Source: a bacterium (lineage in GTDB: Bacteria; Patescibacteriota; Saccharimonadia; Saccharimonadales; UBA4665). From it: DNA of 45,249 nucleotides. Of this stretch, positions 1-8,041 are shown piece after piece; position 1 is the first letter of the stretch; each line of letters opens with the position of its first letter. The stretch spans positions 1 through 45,249 of the forward strand of contig JAJYJU010000002.1 in the NCBI GenBank assembly GCA_021789195.1. The letters run 5' to 3'. Made by a program: the position numbers and the translations under genes. The notes under the pieces were generated by a model, which searched no databases, had not been told where the DNA came from, and was given only the letters and a program-made list of their open reading frames with translations.

Positions 1-1030
1 GTGGCAATTTGAGCTTATGGGTTGCTAAGTACTGCCATGGATCAGATGGTCTAACAGCTAATCTTAACCTTTCGGTTAAAAATTCATTTAATCCAGGGAT
101 GTTGCTGCCCCCGCCAAGAGTTACAAGTTGTTTTATCGGTCTCTCAATGCCGTAATGCTCATCATAATATCTAATCAGGCGCCGGATTTCTTTAATAATT
201 TGCTCTAATACCGGCTCTAAGCCAGCGTGAACTTCTTTCTGGCGCTTACTAACACCTAAACCGTAACGCGTTTTAATAATATGTGCTTCTTGAGGAGAGA
301 CATTTAAAGCCGAGGCGATTGTCTTGGTAAAAATTTCGCCTCCGCCTTGGACGGTGCTACCGGTGAGCATATTGCCATCAAAGATACCGATGTCGGAAGA
401 AAGTGACCCAAAGTCAATAATCACTGTTGGCACATCACTCTGGTAGTCGTGCGAGAATAATCTTCCCGCTGCGCTCATAGTAGTTTCAATAAATACTGGC
501 TCCAGCCCCATGATACTAGCTAGTTCCATATATGAATCGACTATTTCTCTAGGAACAGCCGCTGACAGAATTTCGTTTCCCTCACTAAGTTTACGGATAG
601 GCTGATAGTCTAAATATAGTTTTTCTATTGGTACAGGAATATATTGTTCTGCTTCCATAATTACAGCATTGCTCATTTCCTTAGAAGACAAATCAGGAAG
701 ATTTATGGAACGAGTAAAGGTTCTATAGGCCGGTATTGTCATTGCTACACGTCTAGTCGTAATATCTCCTACTAAACGTTCTGCAAACAGCTTTTGAGCT
801 GCTTCAGCAATGATTTCCGGCTTAACTACAACCCCGTCTTTAATAGCGCTGGTATCAAAGTGACTACTGCCATAACCAATCAGCCGGCTTAAGCTTTTCG
901 CACTTTGAGCAACAGTGTCTCTATCGGGACCTGGTTCGGTCTGCATAACCTTCAATGAACCATTGCCGATATCTAAACCGAATAATGGTTTTGACTTAAA
1001 GAAATACGGAAGTTTTTGTCTGCTGCCCAT
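1..1030 (-). CDS. pilM: Type IV pilus assembly protein PilM (3' part cut by window edge)
   Basis: PilM is an actin-like ATPase that sits on the cytoplasmic face of the pilus machine and binds the PilN tail. The reading frame starts at ATG 1028-1030 and stays open to the left edge, so about 343 residues are seen and the C-terminus is missing. Near the N-terminus is the phosphate-1 type motif FGLDIGNGSLK, later IDFGSLSSDIGIF (phosphate 2) and TLGGGSNIPGL (adenosine motif), all typical of the FtsA/PilM fold. It is the last visible gene of the pilus operon, 54 bases after a prepilin gene; pilN and pilO would be expected further left. The start follows a weak AAGGT about ten bases upstream. Family assignment is confident; the missing end cannot be judged. 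Confidence 0.9.
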   Translation of the reverse strand, partial: MGSRQKLPYFFKSKPLFGLDIGNGSLKVMQTEPGPDRDTVAQSAKSLSRLIGYGSSHFDTSAIKDGVVVKPEIIAEAAQKLFAERLVGDITTRRVAMTIPAYRTFTRSINLPDLSSKEMSNAVIMEAEQYIPVPIEKLYLDYQPIRKLSEGNEILSAAVPREIVDSYMELASIMGLEPVFIETTMSAAGRLFSHDYQSDVPTVIIDFGSLSSDIGIFDGNMLTGSTVQGGGEIFTKTIASALNVSPQEAHIIKTRYGLGVSKRQKEVHAGLEPVLEQIIKEIRRLIRYYDEHYGIERPIKQLVTLGGGSNIPGLNEFLTERLRLAVRPSDPWQYLATHKLKLP

Positions 1031-1084
1031 CCACGCTTTACCTTAGGTATAAGTATAGAGTATTTTAGAATTTTTACCCATCGA

Positions 1085-1564
1085 TTAATCAAGTTGCCTT
1101 AGAGTGTATGTTCCGGCCCCAGCCTCTAGAGTAGCAGTTAATGTGTAGTTACTGCAGGTTGTATCGTCTTTCTCGCAACTAGTACCCCCGTTAGTCGGGT
1201 CGTATCCGTAACAGCCTAACTGTGATTTAGCTAGTAACTCAGGACTGCCATTAATTGTGCATACCTTATTGTTTGGCGTCCAAAGCGGATCCTTCAGCAT
1301 ATCTGGTGTTACCTTTTTAAGATTATCCGCAAGCCACTTGGGGTTATTCATATCTGCTAGGCTTGGATAGTAGGTGTTTTGTGAGTAGAAAATTTCAATA
1401 TAATCACGAATATTTTTAATTGCTGCCGTTCTGGTGTCATTTCTAGCTCTGGCCTTAGCACCAGAGTAATCAAATAATACGATCATAAACAATACACCTA
1501 CCAAAGCGAGCATAATAAGTATTTCAATGTAGGTAAAGCCGCTTGAGTCTTTGTTAATTTTCAT
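1085..1564 (-). CDS. Type IV prepilin-like protein (minor pilin, GspG-like)
   Basis: A 159-residue protein with a class III prepilin signal: a short charged leader, Gly-9 followed by FTYIEIL and a hydrophobic helix of about 20 residues. Glu at mature position +5 is present, the residue used in pilin subunit packing. The position +3 residue is Tyr instead of the usual Leu. The soluble part carries YYPSLADMNNP and LKDPLWTP stretches like the GspG/ComGC pseudopilin fold, and several Cys that could form disulfides. It should be cleaved and methylated by a prepilin peptidase, which is not encoded in this window. It lies 10 bases after the PilX-like gene and 54 before pilM, so it is almost certainly co-transcribed. 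Its exact place in the fibre is unknown. Confidence 0.8.
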   Translation of the reverse strand: MKINKDSSGFTYIEILIMLALVGVLFMIVLFDYSGAKARARNDTRTAAIKNIRDYIEIFYSQNTYYPSLADMNNPKWLADNLKKVTPDMLKDPLWTPNNKVCTINGSPELLAKSQLGCYGYDPTNGGTSCEKDDTTCSNYTLTATLEAGAGTYTLRQLD

Positions 1565-1574
1565 CTATATAAGT

Positions 1575-3020
1575 CTAATATAAATAATCCGGCACATAAC
1601 TTGTTATAGTCCAGATTTCCGTATCTGAAGCAAGCGCTGTTCCAAACACAACCGCCCCAGAACCTTGCAGGTTTACGGTTTGCCCGGTTGCAGCTCCCAT
1701 TATGCCACTACCACTAAGTGTAACCTCGCTGAAATATGCATCAAAAACCATACCAGGTATATCTATACCACCGCTAACTGTAATTGTGTTTAATTGCTGG
1801 GAGTAATAAAGATCATTGCCACTAAGAGTAGGGCAGTAGGTGGCTGAAGTTGTACCCGTAGTACAGTCATTTGTGCTATCAAATGAGATAAACTTTATGC
1901 CAGTACCGCTGCTATTGGTAATTAAGGATGATGAGCCGCTAACGGTAATTGTGCCATCTACCATAATGACCGGCTGAGTAGTTCCTAAACTATCCGCCAC
2001 TGTAATACTAGCCGAACCATCAATTTTCAAATTACCGGTAATATATACATTCCCAGTAACAACTAAACTGCAGTTATTATTTATTGTTACATTCCCAGTA
2101 AATTCTAAATTAGCCGGCCAGGTTCCGTTATATGGCGAAGTACTACATGCGTTACTTCCGCTAGTAGTTGTAGTTACCGCGCTAATCTGGGAAAGACGAT
2201 CATATGTAGGTGGTGAATTTACTGGAGCTGTGCAATTAGCTTCCAAACCAAGTCCGGTACTACCGCCTTGTATGTTGTTGTTCGGTCCAGTACTTGTTTG
2301 CCCGGTTGCGCAGACTGATCCATAAATGTAGGTATTGCTGGATAAGCTAATTGGCTGACTTCCGTTACTACAGACTTGAGGGTAAGTAGAACCAGGAGGA
2401 TTAGTGTTTGGACAGGCGTTATTAGCAACGTTTACACCCACTGGCTGGTTATATGTGCCAATTGAAGAATTGCCACTCATATTTATTGTTCCGGACACAT
2501 AAACGTCTGAGTTTGTTATAGCAGCGTTGCCCCCCAAAATTAACCCCCCGGGACCGGTTAGTACTGAATATCCGTTACCACCAGTGCCCACTACAACTAC
2601 CGTTATCTTTCGTTCGACGTATGGGTTGGTATCTGACGGGTTACGGTAAACGTCCCCGGTTGACACAAGGTTCATAGAAGTTACTTTTGTGGGATAATTA
2701 GGATTATCATAGTTATCCGTAATGGTAACTGTGTATGTTGCTTTTCCTTGTGTAGAGTTATTAAAGTAAACTTGTGCTCCTGACGGAGGAGATACCCCAG
2801 AGTTTAAATCATTGACTGTTTCTTCAATGCCGGCCTCAGCCGTTAGTTGAGCATTCTGAACATACGATTCTCTTGTGGTGTGTTGGTAATCAGCTGAAAC
2901 TAGCTGCGCTAAAGATAAAGCTATTAAGGTAATGAACATTACCATGATAAGAGTAGATATTAAGAACCACCCGTTTTCATCTCTAGAATCAATCTTTGAT
3001 ATCAAATTATGCCTAGACAT
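1575..3020 (-). CDS. PilX/GspK-like prepilin with a long beta-strand-rich passenger
   Basis: A protein of 481 residues when started at ATG 3018-3020 (MSRHNLIS). This start overlaps the upstream prepilin gene by 8 bases, a coupling arrangement; a longer start at 3053 would overlap much more. After about 15 residues comes NGWFLISTLIMVMFITLIALSLAQ-type sequence: a prepilin-like cleavage site and helix, but without Glu at +5, as in GspK/PilX tip pseudopilins. The helix continues into a long alpha segment. From about residue 150 the sequence turns into Gly/Ser/Asn/Thr-rich short strands repeating around VSG, ITG, NVYITGNLKI and VTLSGSG motifs, which looks like a right-handed beta-helix. This suggests a pilus-tip component with a surface-exposed passenger. 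The tip and adhesin roles are inference. Confidence 0.72.
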   Translation of the reverse strand: MSRHNLISKIDSRDENGWFLISTLIMVMFITLIALSLAQLVSADYQHTTRESYVQNAQLTAEAGIEETVNDLNSGVSPPSGAQVYFNNSTQGKATYTVTITDNYDNPNYPTKVTSMNLVSTGDVYRNPSDTNPYVERKITVVVVGTGGNGYSVLTGPGGLILGGNAAITNSDVYVSGTINMSGNSSIGTYNQPVGVNVANNACPNTNPPGSTYPQVCSNGSQPISLSSNTYIYGSVCATGQTSTGPNNNIQGGSTGLGLEANCTAPVNSPPTYDRLSQISAVTTTTSGSNACSTSPYNGTWPANLEFTGNVTINNNCSLVVTGNVYITGNLKIDGSASITVADSLGTTQPVIMVDGTITVSGSSSLITNSSGTGIKFISFDSTNDCTTGTTSATYCPTLSGNDLYYSQQLNTITVSGGIDIPGMVFDAYFSEVTLSGSGIMGAATGQTVNLQGSGAVVFGTALASDTEIWTITSYVPDYLY

Positions 3021-3693
3021 TTCTAAATACCATCCTTGTAGTGTAGCTTGCATTTATCGTATGGCCATCATAAGTGCTGGTTAAAGTTAGTGATGGTTGG
3101 ATCGATCTCGCCTGAGCTGGCGTTACAGCAGAACCGTCTGTGTTGGTAGTTGAGTTGTCTCCGTTATAGTAGGCAGCTGTCCAATAAGTAACACCTGTGG
3201 CAATTGTTTTATCTGCTGGGCAGGTTGCCGTTGCAAGGGAAGGCGGGCAAGTAGTAACTGCAGTGTCTCCACTAACCCCTGAAGATATGATACGTCGATA
3301 AAGAGTGGTTCCGCTTAGATAATAGATATAGTCGTCTTTTACGGTTATGTATTTATAAATTGAATTTACGTAAATAGCATTACCTGAGCTATTAGTTGCT
3401 ATATGCGCCAAGATAAGGGTGGTTGGCCCGTACTGCCATCCACCTGATGGTGCATTCGGATCATTATTATGCGGTGAAGACTCAGCACTGCCAGACAGCT
3501 CGATATCTAATGTTATTTGATCAAGTGCGGTCTCAACATTGGTTTGTAAGGCGCTGCTTGCATTGGCCTGCCCAGATGCAATTAGCCATGTAGCAATAAA
3601 GTTAGACAAAGCAAGAGAAAGTATTGATACAACAAGTAGTACTATAAGCAGTTCTATAAGAGTAAAACCGGCTTGATCCTTTATTCTTCTCAT
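3013..3693 (-). CDS. Type IV prepilin-like protein (PilW/GspJ-like minor pilin)
   Basis: A 226-residue protein with a textbook prepilin N-terminus: MRRIKDQAG then FTLIELLIVLLVVSILSLAL, with Glu at +5. The C-terminal region is a variable beta-rich domain with a YKYITVKDDYIYYL segment and two CPPS/CPAD cysteine sites, as in PilW/GspJ minor pilins that capture beta-strand-rich heads. The start ATG (3691-3693) shares its A with the stop of the preceding gene (TAATG), so the two are translationally coupled. It is overlapped by 8 bases at its 3' end by the PilX-like gene. This tight packing suggests that these three minor pilins form one initiation complex, an inference from general minor-pilin biology. 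Confidence 0.82.
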   Translation of the reverse strand: MRRIKDQAGFTLIELLIVLLVVSILSLALSNFIATWLIASGQANASSALQTNVETALDQITLDIELSGSAESSPHNNDPNAPSGGWQYGPTTLILAHIATNSSGNAIYVNSIYKYITVKDDYIYYLSGTTLYRRIISSGVSGDTAVTTCPPSLATATCPADKTIATGVTYWTAAYYNGDNSTTNTDGSAVTPAQARSIQPSLTLTSTYDGHTINASYTTRMVFRNV

Positions 3694-4112
3694 TAATGCC
3701 CGATCCCCAGCCCAATAAATCCAATATCTGAACTTAGTTCAATTGTTGTGTTTGCGCCATATTCACTGTAGGCAATAGTTACATCAACACGTCTTAAACC
3801 AGTGGCTGGCTCGCTAATAGTTACTGTTCCACTCTTATTGCTTGGTAGCTGGTTAGGTAAAGAGGAGCTAAAATTTATTGTGCTCCCTGGAGTTAGTGTG
3901 GCGTAGCCGTAATTACGTAAATCTTCAATTTCGGAACGAGCAGCTCTAACTGCAAGGTCATAATGAGCGGTCTTAGTCTGTGTGACCTGCATTAAGTAGT
4001 ACAAGCCAGTCATGCTGGCAATGACTATCCCTAGAACCATGATAGTAAGAAGCAGTTCAATTAGCGTAAAGCCTGCTTCATTTTCTTCCACATTTGATGG
4101 TGCCCATGTCAT
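3693..4112 (-). CDS. Type IV prepilin-like protein (PilV/GspI-like minor pilin)
   Basis: Starting at ATG 4110-4112 (MTWAPSNVEENEAG) the protein has 139 residues. A TTG at 4157 in the same frame would add 15 residues; I prefer the ATG because it gives a leader of 14 residues before the Gly cleavage site, though no strong Shine-Dalgarno precedes either. After the site comes FTLIELLLTIMVLGIVIASM with Glu +5. The helix is followed by a short domain with RSEIEDLRNYGYATL, typical of the GspI/PilV class. It ends in TAATG with the next gene. It follows pilA by about 80 bases and probably shares its transcript. Confidence 0.78.
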   Translation of the reverse strand: MTWAPSNVEENEAGFTLIELLLTIMVLGIVIASMTGLYYLMQVTQTKTAHYDLAVRAARSEIEDLRNYGYATLTPGSTINFSSSLPNQLPSNKSGTVTISEPATGLRRVDVTIAYSEYGANTTIELSSDIGFIGLGIGH

Positions 4113-4194
4113 AGAATTAGCTAGCTTAATTATAAAACCGCTTGAGCTTACACCCAAACGGTTTTATCATTTGACCTTAGATTGTTAAACTCTG

Positions 4195-4650
4195 CTAGTT
4201 TTGGACTGTAATAGCACCGTCTGGAGCTACAGCTGTACCGGCAGTTAATGTAAAGCCAGTGCAAGCAGTTGTACCAGGGGTAACGTTTCCAGAAGAATCT
4301 ACAGCATCGCCACAACCAGTAGGTGTAACGGCGTATCCATAACCATTAGTGCTGGCTACGAACGTTGTAGCCATTGTGGTATTGTTGCCACCGGCGGCAC
4401 TTGCAATCCAGTTGTCTACATTACTGGTAGCAACAGTCGCACCGACTGCCGGGTAACTACTATAAGAAGCGTAGTACTCAGCCAGCTTATTTTTAATCTC
4501 AGATAGCTCAGATTGAGCAGCTGCCGTATGAGCTTTGTTAGTAGCACCGTTGTATGCCACGAAGGCAATAGCGGCCAAAATACCGATGATGATGATCACA
4601 ATCAACAGCTCGATAAGTGTAAAGCCTTGTGAATTTAATTTTTTACGCAT
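4195..4650 (-). CDS. pilA: Type IV pilin, probable major subunit
   Basis: A 151-residue pilin: MRKKLNSQG, then FTLIELLIVIIIIGILAAIAFVAYNGA, the canonical prepilin signal with Glu +5. The soluble domain is small, rich in Thr/Gly/Ala and has two Cys pairs towards the C-terminus (GCGDAV and ACTGFTL), consistent with a disulfide-bonded D-region. The start is ATG 4648-4650 because AGGTGG ends eight bases before it; an in-frame GTG four codons earlier lies inside that Shine-Dalgarno. It has its own promoter (see 4731-4759), the strongest in the pilus cluster, as expected for the most abundant subunit. It is the only pilin here with strong promoter and RBS, which is why I call it the major pilin. 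Confidence 0.85.
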   Translation of the reverse strand: MRKKLNSQGFTLIELLIVIIIIGILAAIAFVAYNGATNKAHTAAAQSELSEIKNKLAEYYASYSSYPAVGATVATSNVDNWIASAAGGNNTTMATTFVASTNGYGYAVTPTGCGDAVDSSGNVTPGTTACTGFTLTAGTAVAPDGAITVQN

Positions 4651-4730
4651 AGAATTTCCCACCTTTCTATTTTCTTTGTGGCGAAGTTATATCTTATTAA
4701 TTATTTTTTATTACGACCTTAATGCCTAAT

Positions 4731-4759
4731 ATTATTTCTTATGCTTAAAATAAAGTCAA
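4731..4759 (-). promoter_or_regulatory. Promoter of pilA
   Basis: On the minus strand TTGACT (4754-4759) and AATAAT (4731-4736) are separated by 17 bases. The predicted leader is about 75 bases, ending in the AGGTGG ribosome-binding site of pilA. The element sits between pilC and pilA, so pilA and the genes after it can be expressed without pilB-pilC. Confidence 0.65.
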
Positions 4760-4760
4760 T

Positions 4761-4789
4761 AACCTCTATTCTAAGGTTAAAACCTCTAT
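4761..4789 (-). repeat. Direct repeat upstream of the pilA promoter (candidate activator site)
   Basis: AACCTCTAT occurs at 4761-4769 and again at 4781-4789, in the same orientation and exactly 20 bases apart (about two helical turns). On the transcribed strand this is ATAGAGGTT twice, the nearer copy ending one base from the -35 hexamer. The farther copy overlaps the pilC stop codon. Such tandem half-sites are the usual arrangement for response-regulator dimers; no regulator is identified here. Confidence 0.45.
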
Positions 4790-6021
4790 CCTGATACGCT
4801 AGTGGATAATTGGGTAATTGGACCAAAGACGCTTAGTGCAACAATACCCACCATACCACCTAGAACAATAATCATAACTGGTTCAATAATTGAGGAAATG
4901 GCTCCCACAGCAGCATCAACCTCTTCTTCGTAAAAGTCCGCCACCTTAAGGATTATTGTGTCAGTTTGTCCAGTCTCTTCACCTACGGCCAGCATCTGCA
5001 CTACTATAGGTGGAAAATGTTTACTCTTTCCCAGCTCGGTAGATAACTGACTGCCTGACTGAACCGCTTTTGAACTAGCAATTAGATCTCTCTCAATCAC
5101 CGCATTGCCGATTGCCTGAGCGGTTGTATTAATTGAATCCACGATTGAAACCCCGGCCCCCATTAGGGAAGCAAAAGTTCTAGCGAATCTGGCAATAGCA
5201 GTTTTGCTCATAATCCCGTTAACCGCCGGAACTTTTAACAAGAAAGAATGCCATACAAATCGACCATTTTTGGTTTTTATATATCTTCTAAATAAGATGA
5301 ATGCCACCGGCAAGCCAACAATGATAATAATTATAAAGAGCGGACTTTTCATAGTGTGACTAATAGATAACAGGATTCGGGTATAAATCGGCAGCTTGGC
5401 CTTACCGTTACTTAAAGAGGTCAAGATTGCGCCAATTTTAGGCACAATAAAGGTCATCAAGATAAAGAAGGCTACCATAGTTACCGAAAATATAACACCA
5501 GGGTAGATCATGGCTCCGCGGATTTTGCTACGTAACGCTGAGTCTTTTTCTTGCTGAAAAGCAAGTCTATCCAACACTTTGTCTAAAATTCCGCCGGCTT
5601 CACCTGCGCGCACCATATTGACATAAATCGGAACGAAAACCTTGGGGTGTTTTCCAAGCGCATCACTTAAACTTGTACCACTCTGAATGTCAGAGACCAC
5701 GCTGTCTAGGGCTTTCTTTAGAACTGGCGACTGTGTCTGGTCTCTGAGTAATGACAGTGAACGCAGTATTGGCACGCCGGCATTAACCATCGTAGAAAGC
5801 TGTCTGGTAAATATGACCAAGTCTTTAGACTTAACCTTGTTACCGCCGGGTAGCGATATGTTCATCTTTAGGCCCTTATTTTTACCAATCTCATTTATAA
5901 CGATAGGTAAAAGTTGGCGTTCACGCAGAGCAGATAATGCAGCATTTTTGTCTTTGGCTGTAATAGTCCCTTTTTGGACCTGACCATTTTTGGAGTGAGC
6001 GGTATATTCAAATTCAGCCAT
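4786..6021 (-). CDS. pilC: Type IV pilus inner-membrane platform protein PilC
   Basis: A 411-residue GspF/PilC family protein. It forms the membrane platform on which pilin subunits are added, driven by the PilB motor. The N-terminus has the family stretch EFEYTAHSKNGQVQKGTI. Two T2SSF domains follow (roughly residues 70-190 and 275-395), each ending in a hydrophobic segment. Conserved pieces include FTRQLSTMVNAGVPI and FARTFASLMGAGVSI, the matching halves of the two domains, and VGEETGQTD. Membrane segments are near 172-195, 222-243 and 375-398. The length is typical. It begins three bases after the pilB stop codon, so both are translated from one message. Confidence 0.95.
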   Translation of the reverse strand: MAEFEYTAHSKNGQVQKGTITAKDKNAALSALRERQLLPIVINEIGKNKGLKMNISLPGGNKVKSKDLVIFTRQLSTMVNAGVPILRSLSLLRDQTQSPVLKKALDSVVSDIQSGTSLSDALGKHPKVFVPIYVNMVRAGEAGGILDKVLDRLAFQQEKDSALRSKIRGAMIYPGVIFSVTMVAFFILMTFIVPKIGAILTSLSNGKAKLPIYTRILLSISHTMKSPLFIIIIIVGLPVAFILFRRYIKTKNGRFVWHSFLLKVPAVNGIMSKTAIARFARTFASLMGAGVSIVDSINTTAQAIGNAVIERDLIASSKAVQSGSQLSTELGKSKHFPPIVVQMLAVGEETGQTDTIILKVADFYEEEVDAAVGAISSIIEPVMIIVLGGMVGIVALSVFGPITQLSTSVSG

Positions 6022-6024
6022 TTA

Positions 6025-7845
6025 TTAATCCTTGCTCGCCTCAGTTACACGCATAACCTCTTCTAGAGATGTTTGTCCACGCAAACTCTTAATTAGGCCA
6101 TCAAAATGCATGGTAATCATGCCATCACTTACGGCCTGATTTTCTAAGGCCTCACTGGTAGTGTTGCTAACAATAGACTTTTGTATTGATTGGCTGTTGT
6201 CCATCACCTCATATATACCAACTCTTCCCTTATACCCAGTATGGTTACAGCTAGCGCAACCGTCTTCGTGAGCATGCCAGAGTCTGACAATAGTCTTATC
6301 CGTACTGCTCAAATCATTTACTGAACCTTTGCCATCGCCAACTTTATCTATGCCGATCCCATCTTTAAGAGCTTGGATTTCAAGGGCGTTAATAGAAGCG
6401 AAATCATGAACGGACTGCAGAGCAAAGGTTTCTTTAATTCGTGTAATAATGCCTTCATCTGGCGTATATTGTTCCCGGCAATCAGGGCATAAACGACGTA
6501 CTAAGCGCTGACCGATTACGGCCCTAACTGTCGAAGCAATCAGAAAAGGCTCAACTCCCATATCCATTAGGCGAGGCAAGCATGTAGCTGCATTACTAGT
6601 GTGTAGCGTGGAAAAGACTAAGTGCCCGGTTAGTGCTGCTTGGATAGCTAAATCAGCCGTTTCAACATCACGAATCTCCCCAACCATAATTATGTTAGGG
6701 TCTTGTCTTAGAAGAGAGCGAAGCCCGTTAGCAAACGTCATACCAGCAATCGGGTTTACCTGGGTCTGGTTTACTCCTTGGATCCTGTATTCTACCGGGT
6801 CTTCAACGGTAGATATATTAACACTCGGCGTGTTGAGCTGAGACAGAACACTAAACAGAGTAGTAGACTTACCCGAACCAGTTGGTCCAGTAACTAAAAT
6901 CATGCCGTGAGGCTGAACAATGGCTTGCTGCAGTAGTCTTAAGGCATTTCCCCAGAAGCCAAGCTCCTCAAGAGTAGATGCTTTGACTGACTCGTTTAGA
7001 ATACGCATGACTACTTTTTCGCCATCAACAATCGGCAAAGTCGATACACGCAAGGCAAACACCTGGCTTCCCACCGCTATCTTAAAGCGTCCATCTTGAG
7101 GTGCCCGGTGCTCGTCAATCTTTAAGTTGGCTAATATTTTAATACGGCTGACAAGTGCATTAAGTACTCTGCGCGGTAACTTGTTGGCTTCACGTAGTAT
7201 GCCATCGATTCGGTAGCGCACTACCACGTATTTCTCACGAGGCTCAATGTGAATGTCACTGGCTCCGGCTTTAACACCGTATTCAATAATTAAGTTAACT
7301 GTTTGGGCAATTGGAGAATCTTCTTTTAAGTCGTTCTCATCAACCGTCTCTTCATCTTCATCATCACCCAGTTCATCGCTAGAAATTACCTTAGTCAGCT
7401 CTCCTTCAATATTACCCCTATATGTATCTAGCGCGGCTTGAATTTGGCTTTCCGAGGCTACGTAAACTTTTAAGTTGTTGCCTAATTGTTTACGTAAAAA
7501 GTTAACTGCTTGTATGTCATCCGGGTCAGCTAGAGCAATGTGGATAGTTCCGTCTTCATCCATATCGAAGACCACCGCGTTATATTGTCTAGCAATACGT
7601 TCCGGTAATTGTTTAAACAGCTCCCGTTTAATGTTCTTCGGGTTTAAATCAACGAAGGGAACATCTACTGCGTCAGCGTAAAGTTTGGTTAGTTCTTTAT
7701 CGGTTAGGATATTACCCGCTACAACCAAGTCTTGTAACGGTCGTTTTTCAGATTTTTCCTGTTCGCGGAGTTGGGTCAGCTGCTCAGCGCTAACTTTGCC
7801 GCTGTGCTTAAGGAAATCCTCGACGATTTTGTCGGCGATGCGCAT
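6025..7845 (-). CDS. pilB: Type IV pilus extension ATPase PilB
   Basis: A 606-residue GspE/PilB family hexameric ATPase that powers pilus extension. An N-terminal GspE_N domain (about residues 1-150) contains LPERIARQYNAVVF and ALADPDDIQAVNFL. The catalytic domain has SDIHIEP, Walker A GPTGSGKST (near residue 323), the Asp box and LLRQDPNIIMVGEIRD (Walker B), then STLHTSNA (His box). The tetracysteine zinc site is present as CPDC and CASC. An acidic linker DEDEETVDENDL near residue 165 is notable but common in GspE proteins. It is first in the operon, divergent from recA. A -10 hexamer TATACT lies at 7885-7890 with a poor -35. No PilT retraction ATPase is encoded in the window. Confidence 0.96.
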   Translation of the reverse strand: MRIADKIVEDFLKHSGKVSAEQLTQLREQEKSEKRPLQDLVVAGNILTDKELTKLYADAVDVPFVDLNPKNIKRELFKQLPERIARQYNAVVFDMDEDGTIHIALADPDDIQAVNFLRKQLGNNLKVYVASESQIQAALDTYRGNIEGELTKVISSDELGDDEDEETVDENDLKEDSPIAQTVNLIIEYGVKAGASDIHIEPREKYVVVRYRIDGILREANKLPRRVLNALVSRIKILANLKIDEHRAPQDGRFKIAVGSQVFALRVSTLPIVDGEKVVMRILNESVKASTLEELGFWGNALRLLQQAIVQPHGMILVTGPTGSGKSTTLFSVLSQLNTPSVNISTVEDPVEYRIQGVNQTQVNPIAGMTFANGLRSLLRQDPNIIMVGEIRDVETADLAIQAALTGHLVFSTLHTSNAATCLPRLMDMGVEPFLIASTVRAVIGQRLVRRLCPDCREQYTPDEGIITRIKETFALQSVHDFASINALEIQALKDGIGIDKVGDGKGSVNDLSSTDKTIVRLWHAHEDGCASCNHTGYKGRVGIYEVMDNSQSIQKSIVSNTTSEALENQAVSDGMITMHFDGLIKSLRGQTSLEEVMRVTEASKD

Positions 7846-7884
7846 GATTGTTTATTTATGAGCCCACATTAACCTTTAGCGTTT

Positions 7885-7890
7885 AGTATA
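7885..7890 (-). promoter_or_regulatory. Probable -10 element of pilB
   Basis: TATACT on the minus strand, 39 bases before the pilB start. The hexamer 17 bases upstream (TAGCTT) is a poor -35, so the promoter may need an activator. Confidence 0.4.
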
Positions 7891-7958
7891 CCAACCAGCG
7901 ACTAAAAAAGCTAAGGAAGAGAAGATTAATTTATTCTTAAAGACCAAACTGAAATGCT

Positions 7959-7987
7959 TTGTCTATTACCGTCAATAAAAGTATAGT
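7959..7987 (+). promoter_or_regulatory. Promoter of recA
   Basis: TTGTCT (7959-7964) and TATAGT (7982-7987) are 17 bases apart. The leader is about 48 bases and contains a four-codon open frame starting at 8012 (ATG GTG GGT TTT TGA) before recA. I see no LexA box (neither CGAAC-GTTCG nor CTGT-ACAG type), so SOS control is not evident. Confidence 0.6.
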
Positions 7988-8041
7988 AGAGTTTACGCAA
8001 TATGGTGGGTTTTTGAAGAAAGGAACATCAGGTAGATATAT

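Noticed and set aside
2219-2428. Frame of 69 codons on the minus strand inside the PilX-like gene
   Set aside because: It overlaps a well-supported longer frame and has no family or ribosome-site support.
4113-4157. TTG start at 4157 for the minor prepilin
   Set aside because: It would give an overly long leader before the prepilin cleavage site, with no better ribosome site; ATG 4112 preferred, although not proven.
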